64,000 nt of DNA from Mytilus galloprovincialis (lineage: Eukaryota; Mollusca; Bivalvia; Mytilida; Mytilidae): positions 5,421,112 through 5,485,111 of the forward strand of contig NC_134842.1 of NCBI RefSeq assembly GCF_965363235.1, read 5' to 3'. Positions within the stretch are counted from its first letter, which is position 1, and every line of letters starts with the position of its first letter. Both the position numbers and the translations under genes were made by a program. The notes beneath the pieces are model-generated. The model was not told where the DNA came from, did no database searches, and was given only the letters and a program-made list of their open reading frames with translations. This document shows, piece by piece, positions 22,612 to 31,923 of this stretch.

Positions 22612-23383
22612 TTTAAACCACAGGGACTCGGTGAGCAGATTAAAATTTTGTAAATCAATGTTTTTAATTTATTTTTTATTATTTCCTGTCTATTTGCATT
22701 ACTACATTAACGTATTTAACGTTGCCATCACTATTTCTTTGTTTTATGGCAATGTGCAGTTTACTATCCATATCCATATACTGAAAAAACCTAAAGGGAT
22801 CTAAGTCGCCATCTTGAATTGATTTATGTTACCCCGTTTGAAGAAAGGTTCTATTCGTTAACATGGTTAATAATTTTGCGCTCGATATGTAATAATAAAT
22901 CAGGGGACAGCACTCGTCTGTTTATAAGGATTTATCGTTGTAGTAAACGCATCAACCTGGAAGTTTCCGAATGATACGTTGCTTTCGCCGGGAAATTTGA
23001 ATATTCTGACACGAATGCAACTGAAACTGCGTAAGGGTTCTGTTAATCCACAAATCAAAATATGCATGTGATAGAAGAATAATTTCGGAAGAAAATGAGG
23101 GATGTTGTAAGGTATATATATAGTAATTTATTAATATTTTTAATTATTTTTTATCTAAAGTAGGGAAGGCAATTCAAGATGGCGACTTAGATCCCTTTAG
23201 GTTTTTTCAGTATATGGATATGGATAGTAAACTGCACATTGCCAGAAAACAAAGAAATAGTGATGGCAACGTTAAATACGTTAATATAGTAATGCAAATA
23301 GACAGGAAATAATAAAAAATAAATTAAAAACATTGATTTACAAAATTTTAATCTGCTAACAACCGAGTCCCTGTGATTTAAAC
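22612..23383. repeat. Foldback with ~210-bp arms
   Basis: The left arm 22612-22821 and right arm 23170-23383 are reverse complements with only a few differences, around a ~350-bp spacer. Both arms give the same open frame on opposite strands (FLIYFLLFPVYLHYYINVF-like), which betrays the inverted repeat, not a gene. The right arm abuts a family B repeat end at 23393. Confidence 0.9.
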
Positions 23384-23392
23384 TAGAGGCTC

Positions 23393-23531
23393 TAAAGAGC
23401 CTGTGTCGCTCACCTTGGTCTTTGTGAATATTAAACAAAGGAAGCAGATTGTTTTTTGGTGATGGTGATGTGTTTGTACATCTTACTTTACTGAACATTC
23501 TTGCTGCTTACAATTATCTCTATCTATAATG
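23393..23531 (-). repeat. Family B repeat fragment with hairpin terminus
   Basis: It starts with AGAGGCTCTAAAGAGCCTG and GTCGCTCACCTT, the reverse complement of the distal end of the 55-57 kb element. It then enters the monomer body (TCTTACTTTACTGAACATTC). It loses similarity after about 23531. Confidence 0.7.
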
Positions 23532-24129
23532 AACTAGCTTGGCTCTGTAGTGTCAGTGGAAAATGTTAGTAAAAATTTACAAATTTTATGAATATTGTTA
23601 ATCAAAGCACCAAAGGCGCTGTAGGCAGTTAATTAAAAAAAGCAGGCAAAAAAAAAAGAGGCAAACTTGGCAGAAGTTAAGACGAAATTGTTGAAAAATT
23701 GGGGAAAATATTATCTCGGCTATTTCTCAAGTATTGAATAATGTTTGTACCCTAAAATTTTCACTATCCAATCCCGCCACTTTCAAAAGTTATGTCCAAT
23801 TATTTATTTTAACATTTTTATTAGTTTTTATTGTTTTACATTTTTAATTCCTGGTCTTTTAAAGCTTACTATGCAGTATACATGTAGGTTTTGCTAATAG
23901 GTACAAGCTGCATGGAGGAATATACAACTGCTTACCAAATACCATTGACTTTTCATAAGTTGTCCTTTATGAACAAACCTTTGGTTTTCTAGTTTGAAAG
24001 GTTTTACACTAGTAATTTCTGGACCCTTGTTGTTCGGTGTGAGCCAAGAAATTAAAAGTGACAAAGTTTATCCAACTGCACACCAAATATCATTGACCAT
24101 TCACTAGTGGTTCCTCAATATCTGACCTA
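23532..24129. other. Repeat scraps, no gene
   Basis: It holds a retroposon fragment (TTTTACACTAGTAATTTCTG, GTTCGGTGTGAGCCAAG, 24000-24050) and parts of a monomer (CCAAATATCATTGACC) related to 42.5-43.1 kb. Confidence 0.5.
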
Positions 24130-24307
24130 AGGCAGCAACCATTTGATTTTCTGGGGGGGGGGGGGGGGGCTATGGTTTTTTTTTCTGTACACACTTTTTT
24201 TTTAGGATAAAAAACAAATTTTTTTTTCTTCCAAAAACTGGAAAAAAACTTTTTTTTTCAAAAAAAACCATAGCCCCCCCCCCCAGAAAATCAAATGGTT
24301 GTTGCCT
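24130..24307. repeat. Poly-G foldback 1
   Basis: AGGCAGCAACCATTTGATTT, then a long G run and GCTATGG, is mirrored by CCATAGC, a C run and AAATCAAATGGTTGTTGCCT. The interior is T- and A-runs. Confidence 0.85.
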
Positions 24308-24984
24308 AATCAAAAACTAATACATATTAGGTAATAGACCATGACAAAGGGGGTGGGCTAAATATTCTGGTAATGAGATATACCTACATTATTTAAGTAT
24401 GTTCCTGTCCCAAGTCAGGAGCCTGTAATTCAGTAGCTGTCATTTGTTTATGTGTTACATACCGTAGAAAGGGGTGTATAGTCAGCAGTTTTGTACCCTG
24501 GGAATGAAATTGGTGGAAAGAGTGCGGACTATGCAGTACTATAGGATTTCATGACATTTTTTTCCAGAGTTGGGATACGATGTTGAACGAGGTTTGGCCA
24601 AGTAAACAGAAACATTATGTGTTGTCAATGTTATAATGTATTCTTGACAACTCTTTGTATTATTTAGAAATAAAAGTATTCTTGACTACTCTTTGTTATT
24701 ATTTTCAAATAAAATAAACAATCTAACAGTGTTGACTTAGTAATTTGCATAAAAATCAGCCTTTGATCGAATGTCCGCTTTGTTTCGGATTTGGTAAAAT
24801 TTGTGTCATTGCATCTTAACAGTGTACCTGAATCCTGAATATCAATAAAAGATGAACCCTTCAATGGTAAAACAATTATAGTCTAGATAAAACCTAGTGA
24901 AATCTTCCCAAGATCGATTTCGTTTAATGTTATTCACGTGTGTACAAGTAAACCACGATGCGCCATTTTGAATATGTGTGATTA
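24308..24984. other. Retroposon scraps, no gene
   Basis: CCCAAGTCAGGAGCCTGTAA (about 24408) is shared with 59509. Otherwise AT-rich; the minus open frame at 24664-24864 is unsupported. Confidence 0.45.
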
Positions 24985-25275
24985 AGGGAGCTACCATTTA
25001 ATTTTTATGGGGGGGGGGGGGGGCTAGGATGAAATTTGAAAAAAATAGGCAGGACAGGAGTTTTGAGTAAAAAAAAAAGGCAGGATGAGACACTTGCAAA
25101 AAAAAAAGTCAGGACGACAATTTAGGTAAAAAAAAGTCAGGATAAACTAAAAAAAAAAAGGCAGGACCGAACAGATTGAAAAATAAAAAGGCAGGACAGA
25201 GATTACAGCTAAAAAAAAATACAGGACAAAATTTTTCCTCCTAGCCCCCCCATGAAAATCAAATGGTAGCTCCCT
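24985..25275. repeat. Poly-G foldback 2
   Basis: AGGGAGCTACCATTTAATTT, a G run and CTAGGA are mirrored by CCTAGCCCCCCC and AAATCAAATGGTAGCTCCCT. The interior has ~six degenerate units with GGCAGGA and A-runs. It is the same design as 24130-24307. Confidence 0.85.
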
Positions 25276-26276
25276 AAAGTATCAAAAAATTTCGTATTCC
25301 GACTTTTTGTGTTTAACCCCTAACTTATCGACTTAAATAAATCAAGACCTAACATTTTTTAATTGTAAATTGTAACCATTAATACTGAAAGTGTAAACCT
25401 GAAAGAAGTGGAATTTTGTATACGAAACTATATTTCCAGGTGAAAGGTCACATTGTACAGGTGCATCTTCTTACATGAATGAGTTTACAGGTTACGGTGT
25501 GTAAAGCAATTAATTAACCATGTCAACTTTAGATTTTCCTCTAAGTTCAATATTTTTGTGATTTCACTTTTAACTAAAACTCGATAAAGGAAACCATCTT
25601 GAAATGACCTTAATTGACATCGACAAAATCTATAAATACGTATTCAAATGAGGTCCCGATTGAAATTGCAATGGCCCTGATCGAGTATAATGTTTAGGGG
25701 TTTACACGATACATAGCAAGTAAGGAGAGACACGATGACAAATAATAACATCAGCTTACATTAAATAATTAAATAAAATACATATCTTCATACAATGTAG
25801 AAATAAAATAATCAAGTATTCTTACAAATCCAAGACTTATACAGAGAGGAAGTAAGACAATGCTTTTAAATATTTACCTTTAGTAGGATGGAATCCACCA
25901 AATTCAACGGCGTAATAGCCGCAAAATAATATCCATGCGCCATTCATGCCATTTGGCAAATTTTAATGCCTTTATTACAAACATTTTCGGCGATGAAATT
26001 ATTCTTACAATAGTTCACTTACATCTTCATCAAAAGCACAGACGATAAAAAGCTATGCTTAACTTTTTAATTAGCACTTTTTCAAATGGGGAACATCAAT
26101 TGTTTTGGGAAAATCGACGATCATCTAAGGTAATCTTCCTTATATTTATTGTTTTTTATAACAAAAAGTGTGAAAAAAATGTCTAATTAGTTATAAAGAA
26201 TCTACCAGACCTGCCAGATCAGAGCAATGGCACTTTTTCAAAAATTACCAGGGGGGAACCCAAATCCAGGGTGCTC
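25276..26276. other. No gene seen
   Basis: AT-rich without exons or repeat ends I can define. Confidence 0.4.
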
Positions 26277-27325
26277 GCATAAGGCAGCTTAACTGCCTAA
26301 AAATTGACTATAAAGGACAATACTTCCTTTGTGGGTCAATTGACCATTTGGGTCATGTTGACTTAATTTTAGGTCTTACTTAGCTGTACTTTATTGCTGT
26401 TTACAGTTTATCTCTATCTATAAAAATATCCAAGATAATAACAACAGCAAAATTTCCTTAAAATTACCAATTCAGGGGCAACAACCCAACAACGGGTTGT
26501 CTGATTCATCTGAAAATTTCAGGGCAGATAGATCTTGACCTGATAAACAATTTTACCCATTGTCAGATTTGCTCTAAATGCTTTGGTTTTCAGTTATAAG
26601 CCAAACACTGCATTTTACCCTTATGTTCTATTTTTATCCATGGCGGCCATCTTGGTTGGTTGTCCGGTTCAACGGGCACATTTTTTACACTACATACCCC
26701 AAAGATGATTGTGGCCAAGTTTGGATTAATTTGGCCCAGTAATTTCAGAGGAGAAGAAATTTGTAAAAGATTACTAAGATTTACGAAAAATGGTTAAAAA
26801 TTGACTATAAAGGGCAATAACTCCTAAAGGGGTCAATTGACCATTTCGGTCATATCGACTTGTTTGTAAATCTTACTTTGCTGAACATTATTGCAGTTTA
26901 CAGTTTATCTGTATCTATAATAATATTCAAGATAATAACCAAAAACAGCAAAATTTCCTTAAAATTACCAATTCAGGGGCAGCAACCTAACAACAGGTTG
27001 TCCGATTCATCTGAAAATTTCGCGGCAGATAGTTCTTGACCTGATAAACAATTTTACCCCCCCCCCCCCCCATATCAGATTTGCTTTAAATGCTTTGGTT
27101 TATTTAGTTATAAGCCAAAAACTGCATTTTACCCCTATGTTCTATTTTTAGCCATGATGGCCATCTTGGTTGGTTGGCCGGGTCACCGGACACAATTTTT
27201 AAACTAGATACCCCAATAATGAGTGTTGCCAAGTTTGGTTTAATTTCGCCTAGTAGTTTCAGAGAAGATTTTTGCAAAAGTTAACAGACGACGCCGGACG
27301 CAAAGTGATGAGAAAAGCTCACCTG
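26277..27325 (-). repeat. Family B tandem-monomer element, interrupted
   Basis: About two monomers: TTCAGGGGCA at 26471 and TTCAGGGGCAG at 26972, 501 bp apart. A C-run (about 27057-27071) interrupts the second. A GACGACGCCGGACGC tract (27287-27302) and the hairpin arm AGCTCACCTG (27317-27325) follow. The other hairpin arm lies at 32267-32293, beyond the Polinton-like insertion. It matches the reverse complement of 55075-57473. Confidence 0.8.
27320..27325. repeat. Left target-site duplication CACCTG
   Basis: CACCTG directly abuts the element's first bases AGTAGTAGGG. The same six bases follow its last base at 32267-32272. Confidence 0.85.
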
Positions 27326-27947
27326 AGTAGTAGGGAGTGATCAGTTTTAAGTGAGGAAAAAAGGTAGGCACGCTGGCACGGATAAATATGGTCATGCCCC
27401 TCCCACCGAAAAAAGGTAGGCACGCTGGCACGGATAAATATGGTCATGCCCCTCCCACCGAAAAAAGGTAGGCACGCTGGCACGGATAAATATGGTCATG
27501 ACCCTCCCTCCCTGTCAATCAACAGAAGTCATGACCTTTCGTTTCGATTACACATAAACTTATTTGGTCATAACGATCTGTGAAAAATCTATACATTCAC
27601 CATTGTATCCAAATAAGTTCATCGGGTGAGGCTGAAAAGATAGTGTTACCTCCTCGAACAACATTTGCCTGGTCATATAATCAAATTTGGATTCAGATCG
27701 ACTTATATATATTTGAACCTGGTCATGCCCCTCCCTCCCTATCAATCAACAGAAGTCATGACCTTTCGTTTCGATTACACATAAACTTATTTGGTCATAA
27801 CGATCTGTGAAAAATCTATACATTCACACGTTGTATCCAAATAAGTTCATCGGGTGATGCTGAAAAGATAGTGTTACCTCCTCGAACAACATTTGCCTGG
27901 TCATATAATCAAATTTGGATTCAGATCGACTACGTCATCGTGTAAAA
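27326..27947. repeat. Left terminal inverted repeat, 622 bp
   Basis: It contains three 52-bp subrepeats (GGTAGGCACGCTGGCACGG at 27363, 27415, 27467). Two copies of a ~230-bp block follow (GTCAATCAACAGAAGTCATG at about 27513; ATCAATCAACAG at 27740). The match to the right end stops after CGTCATCGTGTAAAA. Short open frames here are by-products. Confidence 0.85.
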
Positions 27948-27956
27948 TCACGTGAT
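27947..27956. promoter_or_regulatory. ATCACGTGAT palindrome inside the left TIR edge
   Basis: This 10-bp palindrome with an E-box core recurs at 30926-30935 next to the TATA box of the small gene. A shared regulatory site is possible but speculative. Confidence 0.25.
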
Positions 27957-28084
27957 CGTATCGAGGAACTCTGATACAAAAAAGGGAAGCAACTCTTCAT
28001 GATGTGAACATCAATCACCGATTAATCGTATCGTGTTCGGGGCAAATAGAAAAAATACCAACGCAGATGTCAGGGTCATATATA

Positions 28085-28090
28085 TTTATT
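28085..28090 (-). terminator. Poly(A) signal after the ATPase-protease gene
   Basis: AATAAA on the minus strand lies four bases beyond the stop codon at 28097-28095, a very compact 3' end typical of viral genes. Confidence 0.5.
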
Positions 28091-28094
28091 ACAT

Positions 28095-29594
28095 TCATTC
28101 GTACAATGCAAGCAGTTTGTCGTCGTTACTCATCAAGTCTCTAGACGAAAAATCTTTCACAATGTCTTCCATGCTAATGTTTCTATATCTCATCTTCACG
28201 AAATGTACACAATAGATTCCGCACGTATCGGATGATCCCGGTTGCACTTGAGTCGTACTGAATCTGTATTGAGGTCCATTGGCGATGAGCACGTTCATGA
28301 AGCGACGATGGTAATACTCCGGAGAACGTCCGAACGAATCGAAGAATTCGACGGGTCCCTCTCGCGGGAAGTGGAACGCCAACCAGTGAATGCCCTTGCC
28401 GTCGCAGTCGTCCGTGTTGACGACGAAACTGCGGGGCCTGTTCGAGACTTCATCCGGCAGTGCATCGGCACAGCACACGGTCGCCGGCAGGTCTTCGAGA
28501 TAACACTCCAGTTCGTATCCGTAGGTTCCCTCCACGCCGTCGTCTTCCGTTCTGCATCGTTTGGCGGATGGTTCGTCGCCACAGTCCCTCTCTTGATGGA
28601 TCTCGAGTCCCCGGGCGTGCGCAAATACCAGTCCGCATGCGCGGCAAGCCATCAGGTCCGATTCGCTTCCGACGTCTTCTTCTCCGAATTCCATGGTGTT
28701 CGATTCGCTTCCGGTGGAATCGACGTCTTCGTCCTCGGCTTCGGCGTCGTCCTCGCTTCCGCCCAAGACGTCGCTACGTAATCTCAAGTGTTCGGGTGTA
28801 GCGGCCTTCAGATCCACCAGAAGGTATCCGAAGGGTCTCCTCGTGGCCTCTCGGAACGTTTGCATCAAGTGGTGTCTCTGACTCGGATACATCTGTCTAC
28901 CTAGCGTGGCGACGGGCTGGCGATCGACTGGATTGTCGAAGAGGACCAGGTAGTGACAGTTTCTCCTCTGAGTCGGATCCTTCCCGAAATACAGGTTCTG
29001 ATTCACAGCTACCACCGACAGGTTACGATGATGCGATCCTTCCGTGAACAAGTCGTTGATGCGACGGTCTTTGGCCGAGGTCGACATCAGGTCGTCCAGC
29101 ACGAGTAAGTTTCTGGTCCGTGCATCGAAGAAGTGATCGGCTTCCAACTCGGTCGGGATACCGCGAACGAATTCCACGGTGGGCACCACCGTCTTTCGAA
29201 TCTCGTCGTAGAGGGGTTGCCATCGTCGGTACAGCCAGACGATCCTCTCCGGTACCGGGTTGCACGTGGATCTTCGCAATGCTTCCTTCACGAAAAACGT
29301 CTTGCCGCAGGAGGTCGGACCGGAGACGATCATGGTGAACGGGTGTTGAAAACGAAAACTTTCTTGCGTCGCATTTTGCGGTGGCGGCGGCGGCGGTGGC
29401 GGCGGCGGTGGCGGCGGCGGTGGCGGCGGCGGTGGTGGTACGTCAGTACCATGCTTATTTCGATGATGCCTCAACATGACGTCTCTTCTCGAAAACATTC
29501 TTTGACAGCTAGGACACTCCATCCTCACTTCAAGGGTGGAACTTTCCCTCTTATAACTTTTGTCGGAAATGAAGCAAGCAGAACACGTGATCAT
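28095..29594 (-). CDS. Zinc finger-ATPase-protease fusion protein, 499 aa
   Basis: Domains in order: a C2H2 finger (C27, C30, H43/H44, H48); 20 consecutive prolines (53-72); a P-loop ATPase with Walker A GPTSCGKT (92-99) and Walker B LLVLDD (163-168), followed by NQNLYFGKDPTQRRNCHYLV, continuing to about 275. Then comes an acidic Ser/Asp/Glu linker (280-313), a second C2HC finger (C317, C320, H333, C338), and a cysteine-protease domain with H403 (IHWLAF), D419 (EFFDSFG), Q451 and C458 (DTCGIYC), in the His-Asp/Glu-Gln-Cys order of adenain/Ulp1 proteases. Family knowledge: the ATPase packages DNA and the protease matures capsid proteins in Polintons and adintoviruses. Here both are one open frame with all key residues intact. 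ATG at 29594 overlaps the upstream gene by 44 bp. Host-like fusion or deletion between two genes are both possible origins. Confidence 0.85.
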   Translation of the reverse strand: MITCSACFISDKSYKRESSTLEVRMECPSCQRMFSRRDVMLRHHRNKHGTDVPPPPPPPPPPPPPPPPPPPPQNATQESFRFQHPFTMIVSGPTSCGKTFFVKEALRRSTCNPVPERIVWLYRRWQPLYDEIRKTVVPTVEFVRGIPTELEADHFFDARTRNLLVLDDLMSTSAKDRRINDLFTEGSHHRNLSVVAVNQNLYFGKDPTQRRNCHYLVLFDNPVDRQPVATLGRQMYPSQRHHLMQTFREATRRPFGYLLVDLKAATPEHLRLRSDVLGGSEDDAEAEDEDVDSTGSESNTMEFGEEDVGSESDLMACRACGLVFAHARGLEIHQERDCGDEPSAKRCRTEDDGVEGTYGYELECYLEDLPATVCCADALPDEVSNRPRSFVVNTDDCDGKGIHWLAFHFPREGPVEFFDSFGRSPEYYHRRFMNVLIANGPQYRFSTTQVQPGSSDTCGIYCVHFVKMRYRNISMEDIVKDFSSRDLMSNDDKLLALYE

Positions 29595-29973
29595 CTTTGC
29601 AACGGCACACGCGAAGTCGATCGTCTCTCAAGGTGATTTCCAATATTTCCATCTCGCCTCCCCTCGACGCGAGGTAGAGCGGTCTCTCGAAAATTATCTC
29701 CGTGGTCTCTTCTTTTCTGATGGCTACGGATTGAAGCAGTGGCAGGTAAGTGTCTCTGACGTAAGATTCATCCCTTACCAGATCGCAACACACGTACATC
29801 CTCTGCGTAGACGTTTCAAAAGCCGGTACAAAGGTCATCTCCAACAGAGCACACTCCCACGTTCCTTTCATTAAGTGTGATCTAGGTAAACGTATTCTGA
29901 ACTGTCCTCCCCTATTCTGGGGAAAAAGTTGGAGCGAGTCTCCACTATTGACGAATAAGTAAAACTCGTCCAT
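29551..29973 (-). CDS. Penton/minor-capsid-like candidate, 140 aa
   Basis: Starts MDEFYLFVNSGDSLQLFPQN, with NRGGQFRIRLP, GTWECALLEM, MYVCCDLVRD, ERPLYL and a C-terminal LLHFRQKL. This beta-rich pattern (FPxN, FxxxLP, GxWEVAL, YVYCDLV, LHFR) matches a protein I recall beside packaging ATPases in invertebrate Maverick/adintovirus-type loci. The structural role as a penton or minor capsid jelly-roll is inference. The frame overlaps the start of the ATPase-protease gene in a different frame, as in compact viral genomes. No TATA box was seen directly upstream; 29974-30060 holds a GCC-repeat tract and T-runs. It is a complete frame of about the size of the family's N-terminal region. Confidence 0.6.
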   Translation of the reverse strand: MDEFYLFVNSGDSLQLFPQNRGGQFRIRLPRSHLMKGTWECALLEMTFVPAFETSTQRMYVCCDLVRDESYVRDTYLPLLQSVAIRKEETTEIIFERPLYLASRGGEMEILEITLRDDRLRVCRCKDDHVFCLLHFRQKL

Positions 29974-30449
29974 GGTTTTGATTAAGCATTCGATCCTCTT
30001 CCTCTTATATCCATCGCCGCCGCCGCCGACGCCGCCACGGCATGACCATGTTTTTTTTTGTTTTTTTTTTTATACAAGTAACCATACATTTCATATGTCT
30101 CGAATGAGTCCCGAAGTTCGATTAAAACCACATAACACCATGCAAAGATTTTTTTTTGTCAACAATAAATGTATATTGTGTATAATAAAATGTATATTGT
30201 GTATGTTTCATATTGTCGTGCATCTGGCCTGATGGAAAGTCGAAAACTACTTTTCGTCGTTATCTCCCCTCCCTTCCTTGTCATAACGAAAAATAGTTCT
30301 CGACTTTCCAGTCTACAATAAATAATAGGAAATGAATGAAAGCAAATTAGACACTAAATATTTATTAACATTAGTTACAAATTGAAAAAAAAAAAAAAAT
30401 ACCCAGAAACATCAGCTATATATTATTAATCCATAAATAATTAGCAATG
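29974..30449. other. Spacer between element genes
   Basis: It holds a GCC-repeat tract (30010-30035), poly-T runs, a TGTATATTGTGTA duplication and the hairpin at 30233-30310. The plus-strand open frame at 29972-30232 is unsupported. Confidence 0.5.
30233..30310. repeat. Intergenic hairpin inside the element
   Basis: TGGAAAGTCGAAAACTACTT and its continuation pair with the segment ending AAAAATAGTTCTCGACTTTCC, giving arms of ~30 bp with few mismatches. It sits between the 3' end of the 137-residue gene and the 5' side of the penton-like gene, so it could act in termination, packaging or replication. Confidence 0.7.
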
Positions 30450-30863
30450 TTAATTTGTAAAGCGGTCACCAAGTTGGATTATTTTCTTTGTCATTTCATA
30501 GAATCCATCTTTGTCTGGTAAATTATTTTCTCGCCATTCACAGTTTTGTAAAAGGTTTATAAATGTATTTTTCAACTCCAATGATATGTCTGTAAGTTTA
30601 GTGTCCCTTTTCCACAATTCTAAGAGTTCTTCGCAATCAACATTTTCCAAGGCATCGTCGAAGTATATATTCAGTTGTTCTAACTCGGACATCATGAGAC
30701 AGGAATGTTTTCTCTGACTGGGATGATTGTTTCTACATCCAAAACAATGTTTTCTGGTTAAAAGTCTGACTTCTTCTTCCACTTTTCTAGCATATAAGAA
30801 CAAGTATATATCAATCGTCATTCGAATCTCTTTACCCTCAGTTATGGTTTGTGTTGATTCCAT
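30450..30863 (-). CDS. Small Cys/His protein of the element, 137 aa
   Basis: A complete frame with a C40-x2-C43-x3-H47-x5-H53-x1-C55 cluster (KHCFGCRNNHPSQRKHSC), likely zinc-binding. A mostly helical, acidic C-terminal half follows (NIYFDDALENVDCEELLELW). I recall the C-GC-PSQ-H-C pattern from uncharacterised proteins in aquatic invertebrates and related DNA elements but know no function. The start is chosen at 30863 because a TATAAA-type box lies ~46 bp upstream (30916-30909) and an earlier start would fall in it. Codons are AT-rich, unlike the GC-rich ATPase-protease and penton-like genes. Confidence 0.65.
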   Translation of the reverse strand: MESTQTITEGKEIRMTIDIYLFLYARKVEEEVRLLTRKHCFGCRNNHPSQRKHSCLMMSELEQLNIYFDDALENVDCEELLELWKRDTKLTDISLELKNTFINLLQNCEWRENNLPDKDGFYEMTKKIIQLGDRFTN

Positions 30864-30908
30864 CTCGATAGTTTATGAAGACTCTGTGAACGTTGGATTC
30901 CAACGCTG

Positions 30909-30935
30909 TTTATAAAGGGTATTTGATCACGTGAT
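30909..30935 (-). promoter_or_regulatory. TATA box and ATCACGTGAT palindrome
   Basis: TTTATAAA (30909-30916) and the palindrome (30926-30935) lie upstream of the 137-residue gene on the minus strand. The spacing to ATG at 30863 suits a short 5'UTR. Confidence 0.5.
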
Positions 30936-30973
30936 GATGTGTGGTTTGATTGGCTTAACAACACTGGCAGATG

Positions 30974-31303
30974 TCAAAATCGGGAATTTGATGTGGTAGC
31001 GAAGAGATAATTGGGTTCCCATTTTAAATGTTCTGTTTGTATACAGTCGTTTTTTTTTTTTTTTTGTCTAAGCCAGTAGTGAAGTTCCATTTTTTGAACG
31101 ACTAAAACACATTCTTGGTAAATGAAAGCGATTAGAAACGACCACTGGGTGAAATGAAAACGTTCTAAAACGTAATGGAAATTACACGAGACTGGGACCA
31201 TTTTCCCGTTAACTTTTAAATTTGATACATAATTTATTGTAAAATAATATTGATGATGAAAGTGATTCCTTTGAGGATTTGATATAATTATCTCGCTGTG
31301 CAC
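30974..31303 (-). CDS. Weak open frame of 109 aa
   Basis: An uninterrupted frame within the element, with aromatic-rich codons (YYFTINYVSNLKVNGK) and an A-run giving QKKKKND. No family recognised and no promoter seen. It could be the remnant of a longer element gene or chance. Listed because it fills the space between the TATA region and the right arm. Confidence 0.2.
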   Translation of the reverse strand: MHSEIIISNPQRNHFHHQYYFTINYVSNLKVNGKMVPVSCNFHYVLERFHFTQWSFLIAFIYQECVLVVQKMELHYWLRQKKKKNDCIQTEHLKWEPNYLFATTSNSRF

Positions 31304-31640
31304 TTATGTCCATCTGGTATGAATTTAAAAGTGTGTGTGTAAGAATAACAATAAATAATTATTATTTACAGGGATATAATAAATGTCATTTATCATAACA
31401 TTGCGATTTTAATAAATGAGAAACTCACGCATCTCAAATAAAAGTAGGCTTCATTGAACAATAATTGTATTTAGCAGGAAAGTTCTGTGTATCTAATTAG
31501 TCACTCGAGTTATCTTTGTTATAAATCAACAAAGATGTGAAATTCAATCCCCAGACATATATATACACACTGATCAATGTATCAAAAGATAAGACTAATG
31601 CGATATGTATCGGTCAGTCTTCTAACATATGTGTGATTTT
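31304..31640. other. Non-coding right part of the element
   Basis: AT-rich with a GTGTGTGTG scrap. Nothing else recognised. Confidence 0.4.
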
Positions 31641-31645
31641 TCAAT

Positions 31646-31653
31646 TATAAAAG
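31646..31653 (+). promoter_or_regulatory. TATA box on the plus strand
   Basis: CAATTATAAAAGGAAGCCAGC, a strong pol II TATA match, pointing towards the right end of the element. Confidence 0.45.
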
Positions 31654-31714
31654 GAAGCCAGCTTTATGATACAGCAAGACGTACACGCGTGCATTTCTTG
31701 TTGATTGGAATATA

Positions 31715-31740
31715 ATGACTACAAGCGACGTTCGGATAAA
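31715..31740 (+). CDS. Candidate orphan first exon
   Basis: ATG at 31715, 62-69 bp after the TATA box, opens MTTSDVRI plus two bases before a consensus donor (AAA/GTAAGTAAG at 31740/31741). The direction is opposite to all other element genes and outward. Only ~520 bp remain to the element's end and no acceptor exon is evident. It may be the first exon of a gene lost by internal deletion. Confidence 0.3.
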
Positions 31741-31923
31741 GTAAGTAAGTTTGTTTTCATTTATGTATAATTTAATTATTTATTTGATCATTTGTTTTAA
31801 TTGCAACGCATATTATTCATATATTTACTTTTGTTATAAAAACTAATATAATGGCATGACGCTCAAATCTCGAGGTTCAAATATATATAAGTCGATCTGA
31901 ATCCAAATTTGATCAATCTATTC

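Noticed and set aside
22565..23498. Two similar 79- and 103-codon frames on opposite strands
   Set aside because: They are the two arms of one inverted repeat, so the similarity is not gene duplication.
28242..28801. Plus-strand open frames of 113-179 codons opposite the protease domain
   Set aside because: Antisense shadows in GC-rich coding sequence; the minus strand carries intact catalytic motifs.
29133..29636. Plus-strand open frame of 167 codons opposite the ATPase gene
   Set aside because: It is antisense to conserved ATPase and proline codons; GC-rich sequence keeps it open. Reads as low-complexity Arg/Trp where the proline tract lies.
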